Part shown: positions 19,479 to 28,147 of the stretch, piece by piece
Numbering within the stretch: position 1 is the first letter of the stretch
Layout of the letters: every line of letters begins with the position of its first letter
Assembly: GCF_937770335.1 (NCBI RefSeq)
Contig: NZ_CALJHY010000002.1
Coordinates: 248,001-312,000 of the forward strand
Reading direction: 5' to 3'
DNA: 64,000 nucleotides
Origin: an uncultured Glaciecola sp.
Lineage (GTDB): Bacteria; Pseudomonadota; Gammaproteobacteria; Enterobacterales; Alteromonadaceae
Notes under the pieces: generated by a model
Databases searched by the model: none
The model's input: the letters and a program-made list of their open reading frames with translations, nothing else
What the model was told of the DNA's origin: nothing
Position numbers and translations under genes: made by a program

Positions 19479-20270
19479 TTGAATGTAGCTACGTTACTCG
19501 AACCAATCAACAGCTTCCTAAAATGTGAAACTCCACAAACTTGGGTTGACGAGGCGGTAAAGTCTGAAAACTTGTCAGTTGTGCTGCTTGATCACCTTAT
19601 TTGTGAGTTAAAGGCGGCGCAAAGTGCGATGTTTTTAATACGCCGATATGCAGTAGATAAAGAAAGCAGTCAAGCTTTGTTACAATGGTTAAAGCCATAT
19701 GAGGACTTCACTTATCGGATGAAGGGCGATTGGCGCGTTTTAGCAAAGCACAACAAGCTAACTAAGTCGATGATGCCAGCACAAAACTCTGCATATGGGC
19801 AAGGCCTGATCGATAAAATGGTATTGTTGATAAAGGAAGAACTTCATCACTTTTATCAAGTGTTAGAGATGATGGAACATTATCAAATTGTTTATGAAAA
19901 TATCTCTTCAAGTCGATATGCTAAAGGTCTGCTGCGTCATGTGAAGACCCACGAACCTGATGCTCTTGTTGATAAATTAATTTGTGGCGCCTTTATTGAA
20001 GCTCGCTCATGTGAACGTTTCGCAAAGTTAGCTCCGCATGTTGATGCGAAGTTAGGCGACTTTTATATATCGCTACTGCGCTCAGAAGCAAGGCATTTTG
20101 AAGATTATCTCGAATTGGCAGAATCAATAGCAGGAAAAGATATTTCAGAGCGTGTGGCTATTTTTGCCGAAGTTGAAGCCGATCTGATCCAATCACCCGA
20201 CAGTGGTGAGTTTCGCTTTCATAGCGGTGCGCCGGATAAGTTGGTGCGCCGGATAAGTCGCTGCGCCTGA
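19479..20270 (+). CDS. miaE: tRNA-(ms2io6A)-hydroxylase MiaE
   Basis: Non-haem diiron monooxygenase that hydroxylates the isopentenyl group of ms2i6A37 in tRNA. Diiron-ligand motifs are visible as CELKAAQSAM, EELHHFYQV, IEARSCERF and SEARHFEDYL, in a helical ferritin-like fold. The start is TTG: the frame is closed by a stop 19 bp upstream and no ATG or GTG lies nearby. The family usually ends shortly after an RFHSG motif; here 13 further residues (APDKLVRRISRCA) are mostly read from a DNA tandem repeat that begins at 20227. Confidence 0.92.
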   Translation: MNVATLLEPINSFLKCETPQTWVDEAVKSENLSVVLLDHLICELKAAQSAMFLIRRYAVDKESSQALLQWLKPYEDFTYRMKGDWRVLAKHNKLTKSMMPAQNSAYGQGLIDKMVLLIKEELHHFYQVLEMMEHYQIVYENISSSRYAKGLLRHVKTHEPDALVDKLICGAFIEARSCERFAKLAPHVDAKLGDFYISLLRSEARHFEDYLELAESIAGKDISERVAIFAEVEADLIQSPDSGEFRFHSGAPDKLVRRISRCA

Positions 20271-20353
20271 TAAACGCGGCTGCGTCTGATAAAAAGCAGT
20301 GTGCTTAATAAAGAATGACGCATCGGGTAAATAGCGATTCGTCGAATAATGCG
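20227..20353 (+). repeat. Degenerate 17-19 bp tandem repeat across the miaE stop codon
   Basis: Seven head-to-tail units. The first two are nearly identical 17-mers (GTGCGCCGGATAAGTTG and GTGCGCCGGATAAGTCG). Later units drift to CTGCGCCTGATAAA, CTGCGTCTGATAAA, GTGTGCTTAATAAA, GACGCATCGGGTAAA and GATTCGTCGAATAA, each followed by 3-5 variable bases. The miaE stop TGA is inside unit 3. Confidence 0.8.
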
Positions 20354-20411
20354 GTGCTAACTTAAATTCGTTTATAAATACCCAAGCAACATAAAGCAAC
20401 CATCGCTTTGA

Positions 20412-21299
20412 TTAGTGCTTAAGCGTAATCTTCTCTATTAGTATTTGTTCATTCACAACGAGACTGACGATATATTCGCCGGCAGGTTGTTTACTATTTT
20501 CAGGGAATGGGAAGTTAATCAATTTCGCTTTATTGGCATCGTAATTAAATTTACCAATTACTTTTCCTCTCGGATTTATCAGTGTCGTCTGCACATTGGT
20601 AAATGGTTTTTTACTGAACTTTGGTCGCACTAATAAGCGCTGCACACACACTAATTCTTCAAAGCGGGGCGGTTGGCAATATGTTGGGGTAGCATACATC
20701 TGCTTCACATAAATATTGCTCGACAAGTCGCTTTCTAATTGCTGATTAGCCTCTAGCAGCAAGCTTTCTCCTTGATTAAACCTTTCTATGGTTGAGTGCA
20801 ATCTATCAAGCTCACTTTGCATTATTTTTATTTCTGTATTGGCATCACGAACTGCTACATTGGCGATAGTGACTTGTTCTTTCAATGCTATCATTTGTTG
20901 GTTTAACAAACTGACTTGGGCTGAATTGTTACTACATTCTTTTACACTGAAAGATTGTGGAGAGGCTGTTTCTGCGCGCTGCACCACTTGCTGTTCGCCC
21001 CGCGAAATCATTGTTACCTGTTCGGTCTTGCATCGTTTTAATTTTTCAAGGCTAGTATCAATCATGGTTCTGGTTTGCACTATTTGGCGTTGAATACCCT
21101 CGCTTGATGTTTCTAAAAATCTATTTCGCGAAGAAAGGTCAACTATTTGTCTTTCTAGCTTCTTGCTGTTATCTAATAGGTTAATTACGTAGTCGGTGTC
21201 GAACACATCGAATTTTTGGTCTTCACCTATTATTAATATAGTAACGATTACGACATTAATAACCACCAGTACTAAGTACTTGATGCTGAGGTTAAGCAT
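20412..21299 (-). CDS. Membrane-anchored coiled-coil protein of unknown function
   Basis: 295 residues, no family recognised. An N-terminal membrane anchor (residues about 6-24, YLVLVVINVVIVTILIIG) is followed by an extended heptad-rich coiled coil (about 40-195), broken by a short Ser/Gln-rich stretch near 105-120. A compact C-terminal domain of about 90 residues is rich in beta strands and contains two cysteines (CQPP and LVCVQ). AAGGA eight bases upstream fixes the start. The topology suggests a periplasmic rod with a beta-sandwich head, which is inference only. It is transcribed away from lpxH with a 236 bp gap. Confidence 0.75.
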   Translation of the reverse strand: MLNLSIKYLVLVVINVVIVTILIIGEDQKFDVFDTDYVINLLDNSKKLERQIVDLSSRNRFLETSSEGIQRQIVQTRTMIDTSLEKLKRCKTEQVTMISRGEQQVVQRAETASPQSFSVKECSNNSAQVSLLNQQMIALKEQVTIANVAVRDANTEIKIMQSELDRLHSTIERFNQGESLLLEANQQLESDLSSNIYVKQMYATPTYCQPPRFEELVCVQRLLVRPKFSKKPFTNVQTTLINPRGKVIGKFNYDANKAKLINFPFPENSKQPAGEYIVSLVVNEQILIEKITLKH

Positions 21300-21444
21300 T
21301 GTTGATGTCCTTTTCTATTCTCTTCGGAGTTTAGCGCTAAGAGCCGTTTTAGCGCGACACAAATACATCAATGTAACGAATTCGACACGGATGATAGAAA
21401 GGAATTGCTTATTTTACAAACGATTTCATAATTTACAGCAAGAC

Positions 21445-21464
21445 TAATACTAAAGTTAGTATTA
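21445..21464. repeat. Short perfect palindrome
   Basis: TAATACTAA and TTAGTATTA with a 2-nt centre. It lies between lpxH and the coiled-coil gene, has no T-tract on the 3' side of either gene, and is more like an operator than a terminator. Confidence 0.35.
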
Positions 21465-21535
21465 AAAAAGTGGTTTCAACAGGCGTTTTATATGTGTGTA
21501 TAAGGTGATCATTAAACATAAGTTACCACGAATAA

Positions 21536-22258
21536 TTAGAAAACCCGATTTGCCAAAGATAAGTGTTGTTTATCAGCAATGAGGATACTGCCTTGATCAT
21601 ACCAATCACCCAATACAATGCGTTTCATCAATTTGTTATCAAGGTTAAATGTATGCACCTTTGGACGGTGAGTATGTCCATGTATTAGTAAATCAACGCC
21701 GTGACGCTGCATTGCTAACTCAACTTCACTTTGCGTAACGTCCATAATCTCAGCGGTAAGTTGTTTTTGATTATTTTTACTTGTTTGACGTCCGTTATTA
21801 GCAATTTTCTGGCGCGTTTTTAAAGGTAGTAACAGCATAAGTCGAGGCCACCACCAACTGCGAGATTTCTTACGAAATTTTTGATATTCAATGTCGCGAG
21901 TACAAAGCTCGTCACCATGCATCAGCAATACTTTGCGGCCATACAAATCGATGACATGCTGCTCAGGCAGAATAGTCATTCCCGCTCTGGCTGCAAAGGC
22001 TTGTCGAATAGCAAAGTCGCGATTACCATGAATAAAGTAGATAGGCACCGTTACACTTAATGTTTTCAATGCGTTGGTAATACTTTCAGAGAAGGGCGTT
22101 ATATCATCGTCACCTATCCATACCTCAAACAAATCGCCTAAAATATAAAGCGCATCAGCATCAAGTGCTTCAGTTTGCAGAAAGCGAAATAGGCAGGCGC
22201 TAATATCCTTCCGATCTGCGCTTAAATGCAGATCGGAGATAAAGTAGGTGATAGACAT
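21536..22258 (-). CDS. lpxH: UDP-2,3-diacylglucosamine diphosphatase LpxH
   Basis: Hydrolyses UDP-2,3-diacylglucosamine to lipid X and UMP in lipid A synthesis, at the inner-membrane surface. The calcineurin-like phosphoesterase metal motifs are all present: SDLHLSADR, LGDLFEVWIGDD, GNRDF, MHGDELC and HGHTHRP. The 240-residue length is typical. It follows ppiB by 31 bp. The start region is preceded by a 10-bp hairpin whose 3' arm contains the only AGG near the ATG. Confidence 0.95.
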   Translation of the reverse strand: MSITYFISDLHLSADRKDISACLFRFLQTEALDADALYILGDLFEVWIGDDDITPFSESITNALKTLSVTVPIYFIHGNRDFAIRQAFAARAGMTILPEQHVIDLYGRKVLLMHGDELCTRDIEYQKFRKKSRSWWWPRLMLLLPLKTRQKIANNGRQTSKNNQKQLTAEIMDVTQSEVELAMQRHGVDLLIHGHTHRPKVHTFNLDNKLMKRIVLGDWYDQGSILIADKQHLSLANRVF

Positions 22259-22264
22259 ATTGTT

Positions 22265-22288
22265 ATAAACCTAAGAATTTAGGTTTAT
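22265..22288 (-). promoter_or_regulatory. Intercistronic hairpin masking the lpxH ribosome site
   Basis: Perfect 10-bp stem ATAAACCTAA/TTAGGTTTAT with a 4-nt loop, starting one base after the ppiB stop codon and ending 6 nt before the lpxH ATG. The only Shine-Dalgarno-like AGG lies in the 3' arm. It is probably a translational coupling element rather than a terminator, because no T-tract follows. Confidence 0.5.
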
Positions 22289-22289
22289 G

Positions 22290-22784
22290 TTATTCAATAA
22301 TTTCAGCTGATAATAATACGACATCTTCAAGCGGCACGTCTTGATGCATGCCCATGTTACCTGTAGTTACACCTTTGATTTTTTCAACCACGTCCATGCC
22401 TTCAATAACTTCAGCAAATACACAATAACCGTAGCCTTGCGAATTTGCTGCAGTAAAGTCTAAAAAATTATTATCTTTTACGTTAATGAAAAACTGAGCC
22501 GTTGCTGAATGTGGGTCATTAGTGCGAGCCATTGCAAGGGTACCTACTTTGTTACTTTTACCATTGTCAGCTTCGTTTTCAATAGGAGCTTTTGGTGTTT
22601 TCTGCTCAAGACCCGGTTCAAAACCGCCACCTTGAACCATAAAGTTACTGATCACACGATGAAATACTGTTCCGTTGTAAAAACCTTCTTCAACATAGCT
22701 CAAGAAGTTTGCGACTGTTTTTGGTGCTGCGTCTGCAAACATAGCTAACTTAATGTCGCCGTGATTTGTTTTTAAAATAACCAT
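22290..22784 (-). CDS. ppiB: Peptidyl-prolyl cis-trans isomerase B (cyclophilin)
   Basis: Cytoplasmic cyclophilin-type prolyl isomerase of 164 residues. The core motifs [30 protein letters not shown] and [14 protein letters not shown] are all present. The frame is open for 49 codons upstream of this ATG, but homologues begin at [11 protein letters not shown] and AGGA lies about eight bases before this ATG. It is divergent from cysS and upstream of lpxH, as in many gammaproteobacteria. Confidence 0.95.
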   Translation of the reverse strand: MVILKTNHGDIKLAMFADAAPKTVANFLSYVEEGFYNGTVFHRVISNFMVQGGGFEPGLEQKTPKAPIENEADNGKSNKVGTLAMARTNDPHSATAQFFINVKDNNFLDFTAANSQGYGYCVFAEVIEGMDVVEKIKGVTTGNMGMHQDVPLEDVVLLSAEIIE

Positions 22785-23032
22785 TGTGTTGTCCTGTAAA
22801 AAATTGATGTTTTGCTCTGTTTTTCGCTTTGTATAAATAGAAGCCAAAAACATGAAACTTAAGTGGCGTAATGGTAGCGTAAAATACCTGTAACACCAAT
22901 GAGATGCTGATGTTTTTACTGCATTATTCATAAAAGCAGTTCACATTTATGGTGTCGATGCTAGAATTCGTCCGATTTCAACCTTGTTACACAGCAACGC
23001 TAATTAACAGAACCATGAGGTAAGCACAAAAT

Positions 23033-24427
23033 ATGCTACAGATTTACAACACTTTAACGCGCAAAAAAGAGCCATTTACTCCAATAGTTGAGAATAAGGT
23101 CGGCTTATATGTGTGCGGAATTACCGTGTATGATCTCTGTCATATGGGTCATGCTCGAACTTATCTGAGCTTTGATATTATGGTTCGGTACCTTCGTCAC
23201 GCCGGGTATGATGTTAATTATGTGCGTAACATTACTGATGTTGATGACAAAATCATCCAGCGTGCCATTGCTAACAACGAAACCCCTGACCAGTTAACAG
23301 CGCGTACCATCGGCATGATGCACGAAGACTTTGCATCAATAAACTTAGTAGAGCCTGATATCGAACCACGTGTTACTGAGCATATGGACGAAATAGTGAA
23401 TGTCATTCAACGTTTAGTCGATAAAAAACATGCTTATCAAGCACCATCGGGAGACGTGTTGTTTGATGTCAGTTCATATGAGCAATATGGTCGCTTAAGC
23501 AAGCAAGACCTGTCACAGCTAAACGTTGGCGCTCGCGTTCAGACTACGAGCGATAAAGATGATCCATTGGATTTTGTGTTATGGAAGTCGGCGAAACCGG
23601 ATGAGCCTAGTTGGACATCACCTTGGGGTGATGGTCGTCCAGGGTGGCATATTGAATGTTCTGCAATGAACCATAAACACTTAGGCGAGCATTTTGATAT
23701 CCACGGTGGGGGCTCAGATTTGATGTTTCCACACCATGAGAATGAAATTGCGCAGTCATGCTGTGCATTTGAGACGCCCTATGTAAATACCTGGATGCAT
23801 GCTGGAATGGTGCAGGTTGACGATGTTAAAATGTCCAAATCATTGGGTAACTTCTTCACGTTACGCGATGTGTTAACAGTACATGATCCTGAAACCTTAC
23901 GGTTTTTCTTAATGTCGGCTCATTACCGCAGTCAATTAAGCTATTCACAGGACAGTATTTCACAAGCAAAAGCAGGACTAGAGAGATTATATACGTCATT
24001 GCGCGAGACCAACCCAAACATGGACGTAGATCTATCGAAAGGAGGGTATTTAGCTCGATTTGAAACCGCAATGAACGATGATTTTAATATGCCCATCGCA
24101 TTTTCTGTCCTATTTGATGTGGCCAAAGACTTAAATAAAGCCAGTGACCCGGATGTAGCCAATGACCTTTCCGGTATTCTAAAAAAGCTAGGGGCTATTT
24201 TGGGCATTTTACAAATGGATCCATCTAGCTATTTGCAAGGAAATGTATCTGGTAAAGACCAAGTTAGTGATGACTTCGCTGCTAAAGTTGAAGCGTTAAT
24301 AGAGCAACGAAATACAGCCCGCGAAAATAAAGACTGGTCTTCAGCTGATGCGGCTCGTGATGGTTTGAATGAAATGGGCGTCGTTCTCGAGGATAATCCT
24401 TCTGGAACCACTTGGAGGAAGGCGTAA
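23033..24427 (+). CDS. cysS: Cysteinyl-tRNA synthetase
   Basis: Class I aminoacyl-tRNA synthetase charging tRNA-Cys. The HIGH-type motif is HMGH in [13 protein letters not shown], the KMSKS motif is present as KMSKSLGNF, and zinc ligands include Cys28 (YVCGITVYD), the Cys of [10 protein letters not shown] and the HHENE segment. The 464 residues match the family. The start has GAGGT about 11 bases upstream. A symmetrical terminator follows the stop codon. Confidence 0.97.
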   Translation: MLQIYNTLTRKKEPFTPIVENKVGLYVCGITVYDLCHMGHARTYLSFDIMVRYLRHAGYDVNYVRNITDVDDKIIQRAIANNETPDQLTARTIGMMHEDFASINLVEPDIEPRVTEHMDEIVNVIQRLVDKKHAYQAPSGDVLFDVSSYEQYGRLSKQDLSQLNVGARVQTTSDKDDPLDFVLWKSAKPDEPSWTSPWGDGRPGWHIECSAMNHKHLGEHFDIHGGGSDLMFPHHENEIAQSCCAFETPYVNTWMHAGMVQVDDVKMSKSLGNFFTLRDVLTVHDPETLRFFLMSAHYRSQLSYSQDSISQAKAGLERLYTSLRETNPNMDVDLSKGGYLARFETAMNDDFNMPIAFSVLFDVAKDLNKASDPDVANDLSGILKKLGAILGILQMDPSSYLQGNVSGKDQVSDDFAAKVEALIEQRNTARENKDWSSADAARDGLNEMGVVLEDNPSGTTWRKA

Positions 24428-24433
24428 GATTGT

Positions 24434-24466
24434 AAAAAGAGCGTATTTTGATCAATACGCTCTTTT
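24434..24466. terminator. Rho-independent terminator after cysS
   Basis: Stem AAAAGAGCGTATT paired with AATACGCTCTTTT around a 6-nt loop, with A-rich and T-rich flanks. It can also act on the minus strand, for mltD, which ends about 120 bp away. Confidence 0.85.
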
Positions 24467-24587
24467 AAATCAGATTATCTCTTAAATAAATCGTTCTTTT
24501 AAATAACCGGATCTTCTACTCATTGTGTGACAACATCAAGTTATTGCCAGTTCTCGTTGCATTTACTATCAAGTTCTTCGCTTCACA

Positions 24588-26228
24588 CTAAGTTCGGGTC
24601 ACATCAACGTATAACTTCAACTTTTGACCAGGCTGCAAGTAGCGTTTGCCATTCAAGTTATTCCATTTCGTAATATCACTTATTTTGACATTGAACTTGT
24701 CGGCTATTCGAGACAATGAATCACCATTTCGCACTGTGTAAGTTAACGTTCGCATAATGCTATTGTCAGTTTGCTGTTCGGACACTTGATTAACCCAAAC
24801 GACTAACTCCTTGCCCGGTTTTAGTGGATCGCGCGGAGCCATGCCGTTCCACTTTGCTAAGTCTCGTATTGAGACTTTATAAGAGCGTGATAAATCCCAG
24901 AAAGTATCTCCACTTTTAATTTTATGGGTTAGCTGATATGCCCCTTTCTTTTCGGCTTGTGTGCGAGCGAGTCGCTGATTAGCGGAAAGTGAATATTCTT
25001 CCATGCTCTTCAACGCAATAGGTACAAGCAAAAAGTCATTGGTATATATCACATTATTTTTCATGCCATTAATGCTCTGAATGACATCAATAGTTGTATT
25101 ATATTTGTTAGCGACTAAGCCCAAATTTTCACCTGATTTTACTTTATGACGAACCCAATTTAATCTATCTTTTTTATCTGTTTCAGCCAATGCTGAGATA
25201 AACTCATCTGCAAGACGACGAGGCACAACCAGTCTATGCGGACCATCAGGGTCGGTTGCCCAACGATTATAACCGGGGTTTAAGGCATGCAGTTCTTTAG
25301 TGGTTAGTCCCGCTTTCTTAGCAGCAACGGCTAAATCTATTTGTGAGCCGACATCAACAATTTCAATAACCTGTTGATTACTAATAGTCGGCCATTCAAA
25401 TGCATAAGATTCTTTATTCGCTAATATGTCGGCGAGCGCTAACAATTTTGGTACATATGCACGTGTTTCTCTGGGTAAGTCGAGCGACCAAAAGTCGGTT
25501 GCTTTACCCAGACGTTTATTTTTTCGAATAGAGCGCATAACACGTCCTTCACCACTATTATAAGCAGCGAGAGCATGTAACCAATCTCCGTCAAACATTT
25601 CATGTAAGCGTTGAAGGTACTTTATAGCTCCTGCGGTCGATGCGATAACATCACGACGGCCGTCATACCACCATGTTTGTTTCATACCGAAACTTTTACC
25701 CGTGCCTGGAATGAACTGCCACATACCGGCTGCTCGACCATGGGAATAGGCGAATGGGTCAAATGCGCTTTCTACGATCGGCAGTAACGCCAGCTCACTA
25801 GGCATTCCTGCTTTCTCTAATTCTTCAATAATATAGTATAAAAACGGTTCAGCGCGTTTTGAAACTCGCTTCATATAAGAAGGGTGGCGCAAGTACCAAT
25901 TTTTTTGATTCGTTACCCGCTTCTTATCAGGGACAGCGAAGGTAAATCCTTTTCTAACACGGTCCCAACTGTCAGTAATTTGTATCGGTGCAGGCACCGT
26001 TTCTTCATTTAAGTTTAGCTCAACGGGTTCAGCAGGGTGAATAACGGCTAAAACCCCTTCGTTGGATGTTCCACACAGCTCTTGACCAAGCTCGTTAGAA
26101 ACGACGCAGGCAAATTCATCATGTTCTGGCGTTATGGCTTCAGCAATCTGTTGTTGGGTTGTATTTTGCTTTGTTAATACGCAGCCACTCAATACGAGCG
26201 GCAGCAAGAAAGCTGTAATATATTTCAT
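24588..26228 (-). CDS. mltD: Membrane-bound lytic murein transglycosylase D
   Basis: Lipoprotein lytic transglycosylase that cleaves peptidoglycan glycan strands with 1,6-anhydro product. The lipobox LVLSGC puts the lipidated Cys at residue 16. The SLT domain spans about 130-260, with catalytic Glu153 in LPIVESAFDPFAYS and the motifs AAGMWQFIP and AYNSGEGRV. Three LysM repeats follow (about 362-405, 433-480 and 494-540), opening HKVKSGENL, HKIKSGDTF and YTVRNGDSL. E. coli MltD has two, so this is a LysM-richer version, which is common in marine gammaproteobacteria. Confidence 0.95.
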   Translation of the reverse strand: MKYITAFLLPLVLSGCVLTKQNTTQQQIAEAITPEHDEFACVVSNELGQELCGTSNEGVLAVIHPAEPVELNLNEETVPAPIQITDSWDRVRKGFTFAVPDKKRVTNQKNWYLRHPSYMKRVSKRAEPFLYYIIEELEKAGMPSELALLPIVESAFDPFAYSHGRAAGMWQFIPGTGKSFGMKQTWWYDGRRDVIASTAGAIKYLQRLHEMFDGDWLHALAAYNSGEGRVMRSIRKNKRLGKATDFWSLDLPRETRAYVPKLLALADILANKESYAFEWPTISNQQVIEIVDVGSQIDLAVAAKKAGLTTKELHALNPGYNRWATDPDGPHRLVVPRRLADEFISALAETDKKDRLNWVRHKVKSGENLGLVANKYNTTIDVIQSINGMKNNVIYTNDFLLVPIALKSMEEYSLSANQRLARTQAEKKGAYQLTHKIKSGDTFWDLSRSYKVSIRDLAKWNGMAPRDPLKPGKELVVWVNQVSEQQTDNSIMRTLTYTVRNGDSLSRIADKFNVKISDITKWNNLNGKRYLQPGQKLKLYVDVTRT

Positions 26229-26363
26229 TTGTTCCCAATTCTTTAGTTGCGCACTACATTATTTTCTAATGTGTTTTTATTACGTTGATTAAGCATATTC
26301 GCGCTTATTTCTGAGGCATTTTCACCTTTTGAGATCGCCAATTATAGCAAAATTAGCCTTTAA

Positions 26364-27131
26364 TTAAAAATTGTCCTTACAGCTTCTTAATGCGGCGAAA
26401 ACGTCGACTTCAGAATCCGCCGATAAGTTCATGATATTTTCAATATTTTGTTTGATACTTTTATTAGTACAGCGAAGAAAGGGGTTTATCTTTTTTTGTT
26501 CGGCAATGCTACTAGGTAGCGTAATTTGGTCACTTGCTCGCTGTTTATTAGCCCAGCTTTGATAATCTTGAAGCGCTGTATTTTCAGGGTCTACGTGCAT
26601 CGCAAAGGCTAGGTTTGCCAGAGTATATTCATGCGTACAATACACTTTTGTCTGTTCGGGCAGGTGTGTTAGTTTTTGCAATGAGTGATAAAACACCTCA
26701 GGTGTTCCTTCAAACATACGTCCACAGCCAGCTGAAAACAAAGTGTCACCGCAGAACATCAGTTCGTTGTTGTAAAATACAATATGATCCATTGTATGTC
26801 CGGGGGTTTCTAGTACGTTAAGGTCGAGTTCGGGATTGGACAAGGAAAGGCTTTCGCCCTCAGATAAACGCAAATCAATACCTTCAATTAGAGGATTCTT
26901 TGGACCATAAACTTTAACCCCAGGATATGCGCTCACTAGCTCTTCAATACCGCCGGTATGATCATGATGATGGTGAGTTATTAGGATAGACGTAAGGGTT
27001 AATTGTTTCTCCTTAAGTGTTTTTATTACCGGCTTTGCATCACCAGGGTCGACAACTACCGCATGTTTGGTGTCATGTACACACCAGATATAATTATCAG
27101 AAAAAGCCGGAATGGCAAAAATATTATTCAT
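26364..27131 (-). CDS. gloB: Hydroxyacylglutathione hydrolase (glyoxalase II)
   Basis: Metallo-beta-lactamase-fold thioesterase that hydrolyses S-D-lactoylglutathione to lactate and glutathione in methylglyoxal detoxification. The metal motif HxHxDH is His53, His55, Asp57 and His58 (THHHHDHTGG), with further ligands in TPGHTMDH, FCGDTLFSAGCGR and CTHEYTLAN. The C-terminal HAGH domain is present (INPFLRC). The 255-residue length is normal. Divergent to a yafS-like gene, the same arrangement as in E. coli. Confidence 0.95.
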   Translation of the reverse strand: MNNIFAIPAFSDNYIWCVHDTKHAVVVDPGDAKPVIKTLKEKQLTLTSILITHHHHDHTGGIEELVSAYPGVKVYGPKNPLIEGIDLRLSEGESLSLSNPELDLNVLETPGHTMDHIVFYNNELMFCGDTLFSAGCGRMFEGTPEVFYHSLQKLTHLPEQTKVYCTHEYTLANLAFAMHVDPENTALQDYQSWANKQRASDQITLPSSIAEQKKINPFLRCTNKSIKQNIENIMNLSADSEVDVFAALRSCKDNF

Positions 27132-27309
27132 ACAAATTCATTTTCCGTTTACTGTTTTAGGGTGCGGCCCACTGCGATTAGCAACTTTGGTTGGTAATAT
27201 GCTGCAGTATCTCGCAATTTTATATTATTACGCTTGCATATCGATGCTCGTTCACTATAACCTTGATTACTCATATTTTACTACATTTAAGGGGAGTAAG
27301 TCTTTCGTG

Positions 27310-28071
27310 ATGCGTTCAGCGTTAAGTGAAACGACGCCGCCATATCCTACTACGTGGAAGGCTCTCAGCCAAGGCGAACAAATTCGAGTTGAGCTCGAAA
27401 ATGCTTGTGCGCCAATCGTTGAGCGAATATTTGGTTATCACTTTGTCAGATTAGGTAGTTTAAGTAGTGACATCAATATTCCAAGCTGCCCAATAAAGCA
27501 CGTCGTAAATATAACTGACGTGGACCATGCAAAAGCGAATGTGCGCGGTATTTCTAGGGAGCTACCATTGCAACAAAACTCAGTTGACGCTTTCTTGTTG
27601 GCTGCAGAACTAGACTTTGCCCAAGACCCACATCAAATATTGCGCGAAGTTAATCGCGCAATTACTGCTAATGGCCAGTTGATTATAGCTGGGTTCAACC
27701 CGTATAGTTTGGCTGGCGTGCTAAAGTATTTTCCGATAAATAGAGGAAACATGCTTCATCAAGGCCGATTTTTTACCAGTGCACGAATCAAAGATTGGTT
27801 ACAGCTACTAGGTTTTGAGATTGTAGAACAAGAGAACGTTATGTATTCATCATTGTTTGCTAATAAACGATTCTTACCAGGTTCAAAGTTGCAACTCTTT
27901 TGTAAACGTTACTTACCGGCGTTTTCGTCTATGTATATTCTAGTTGCAAGAAAACGAGAAATACCATTGTCTACAATCAAGTCTAAATGGCAGGTTAAAA
28001 AACCGCGTTTTGCAGCGGCTAGCGCAAGAGTTGGACATTCACAAGCTGCAGTCTCTAAAAAGGTTATGTAA
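27310..28071 (+). CDS. yafS: Class I SAM-dependent methyltransferase, YafS-like
   Basis: Resembles E. coli YafS, a methyltransferase-fold protein of unknown substrate that also sits divergent to gloB. The Rossmann core is recognisable but the glycine-rich SAM loop is weak; the motif-IV/V region is clear (LPLQQNSVDAFLLAAELDFA and QLIIAGFNPYSL). The C-terminus is basic. The frame is open about 66 codons further upstream, into the start of gloB, but AGGGGAG lies 12 bases before this ATG (9 before an adjacent GTG at 27307), and homologues begin here. Confidence 0.85.
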   Translation: MRSALSETTPPYPTTWKALSQGEQIRVELENACAPIVERIFGYHFVRLGSLSSDINIPSCPIKHVVNITDVDHAKANVRGISRELPLQQNSVDAFLLAAELDFAQDPHQILREVNRAITANGQLIIAGFNPYSLAGVLKYFPINRGNMLHQGRFFTSARIKDWLQLLGFEIVEQENVMYSSLFANKRFLPGSKLQLFCKRYLPAFSSMYILVARKREIPLSTIKSKWQVKKPRFAAASARVGHSQAAVSKKVM

Positions 28072-28147
28072 CAGAGGTCATCAAAGCAACTCATTATTAA
28101 TTCATATTGCGAATACCAGTGTTGGAAATCGTACCTTATTACCCACA

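Noticed and set aside
22785-22931. 49-codon N-terminal extension of ppiB
   Set aside because: Cytoplasmic cyclophilins start at the internal Met, which has a good ribosome site; the extension is not a signal peptide.
27944-28147. N-terminal extension of recQ into the methyltransferase gene
   Set aside because: Overlaps the yafS-like gene by 128 bp in another frame and has no RecQ-like sequence; the ATG at 28148 is better.
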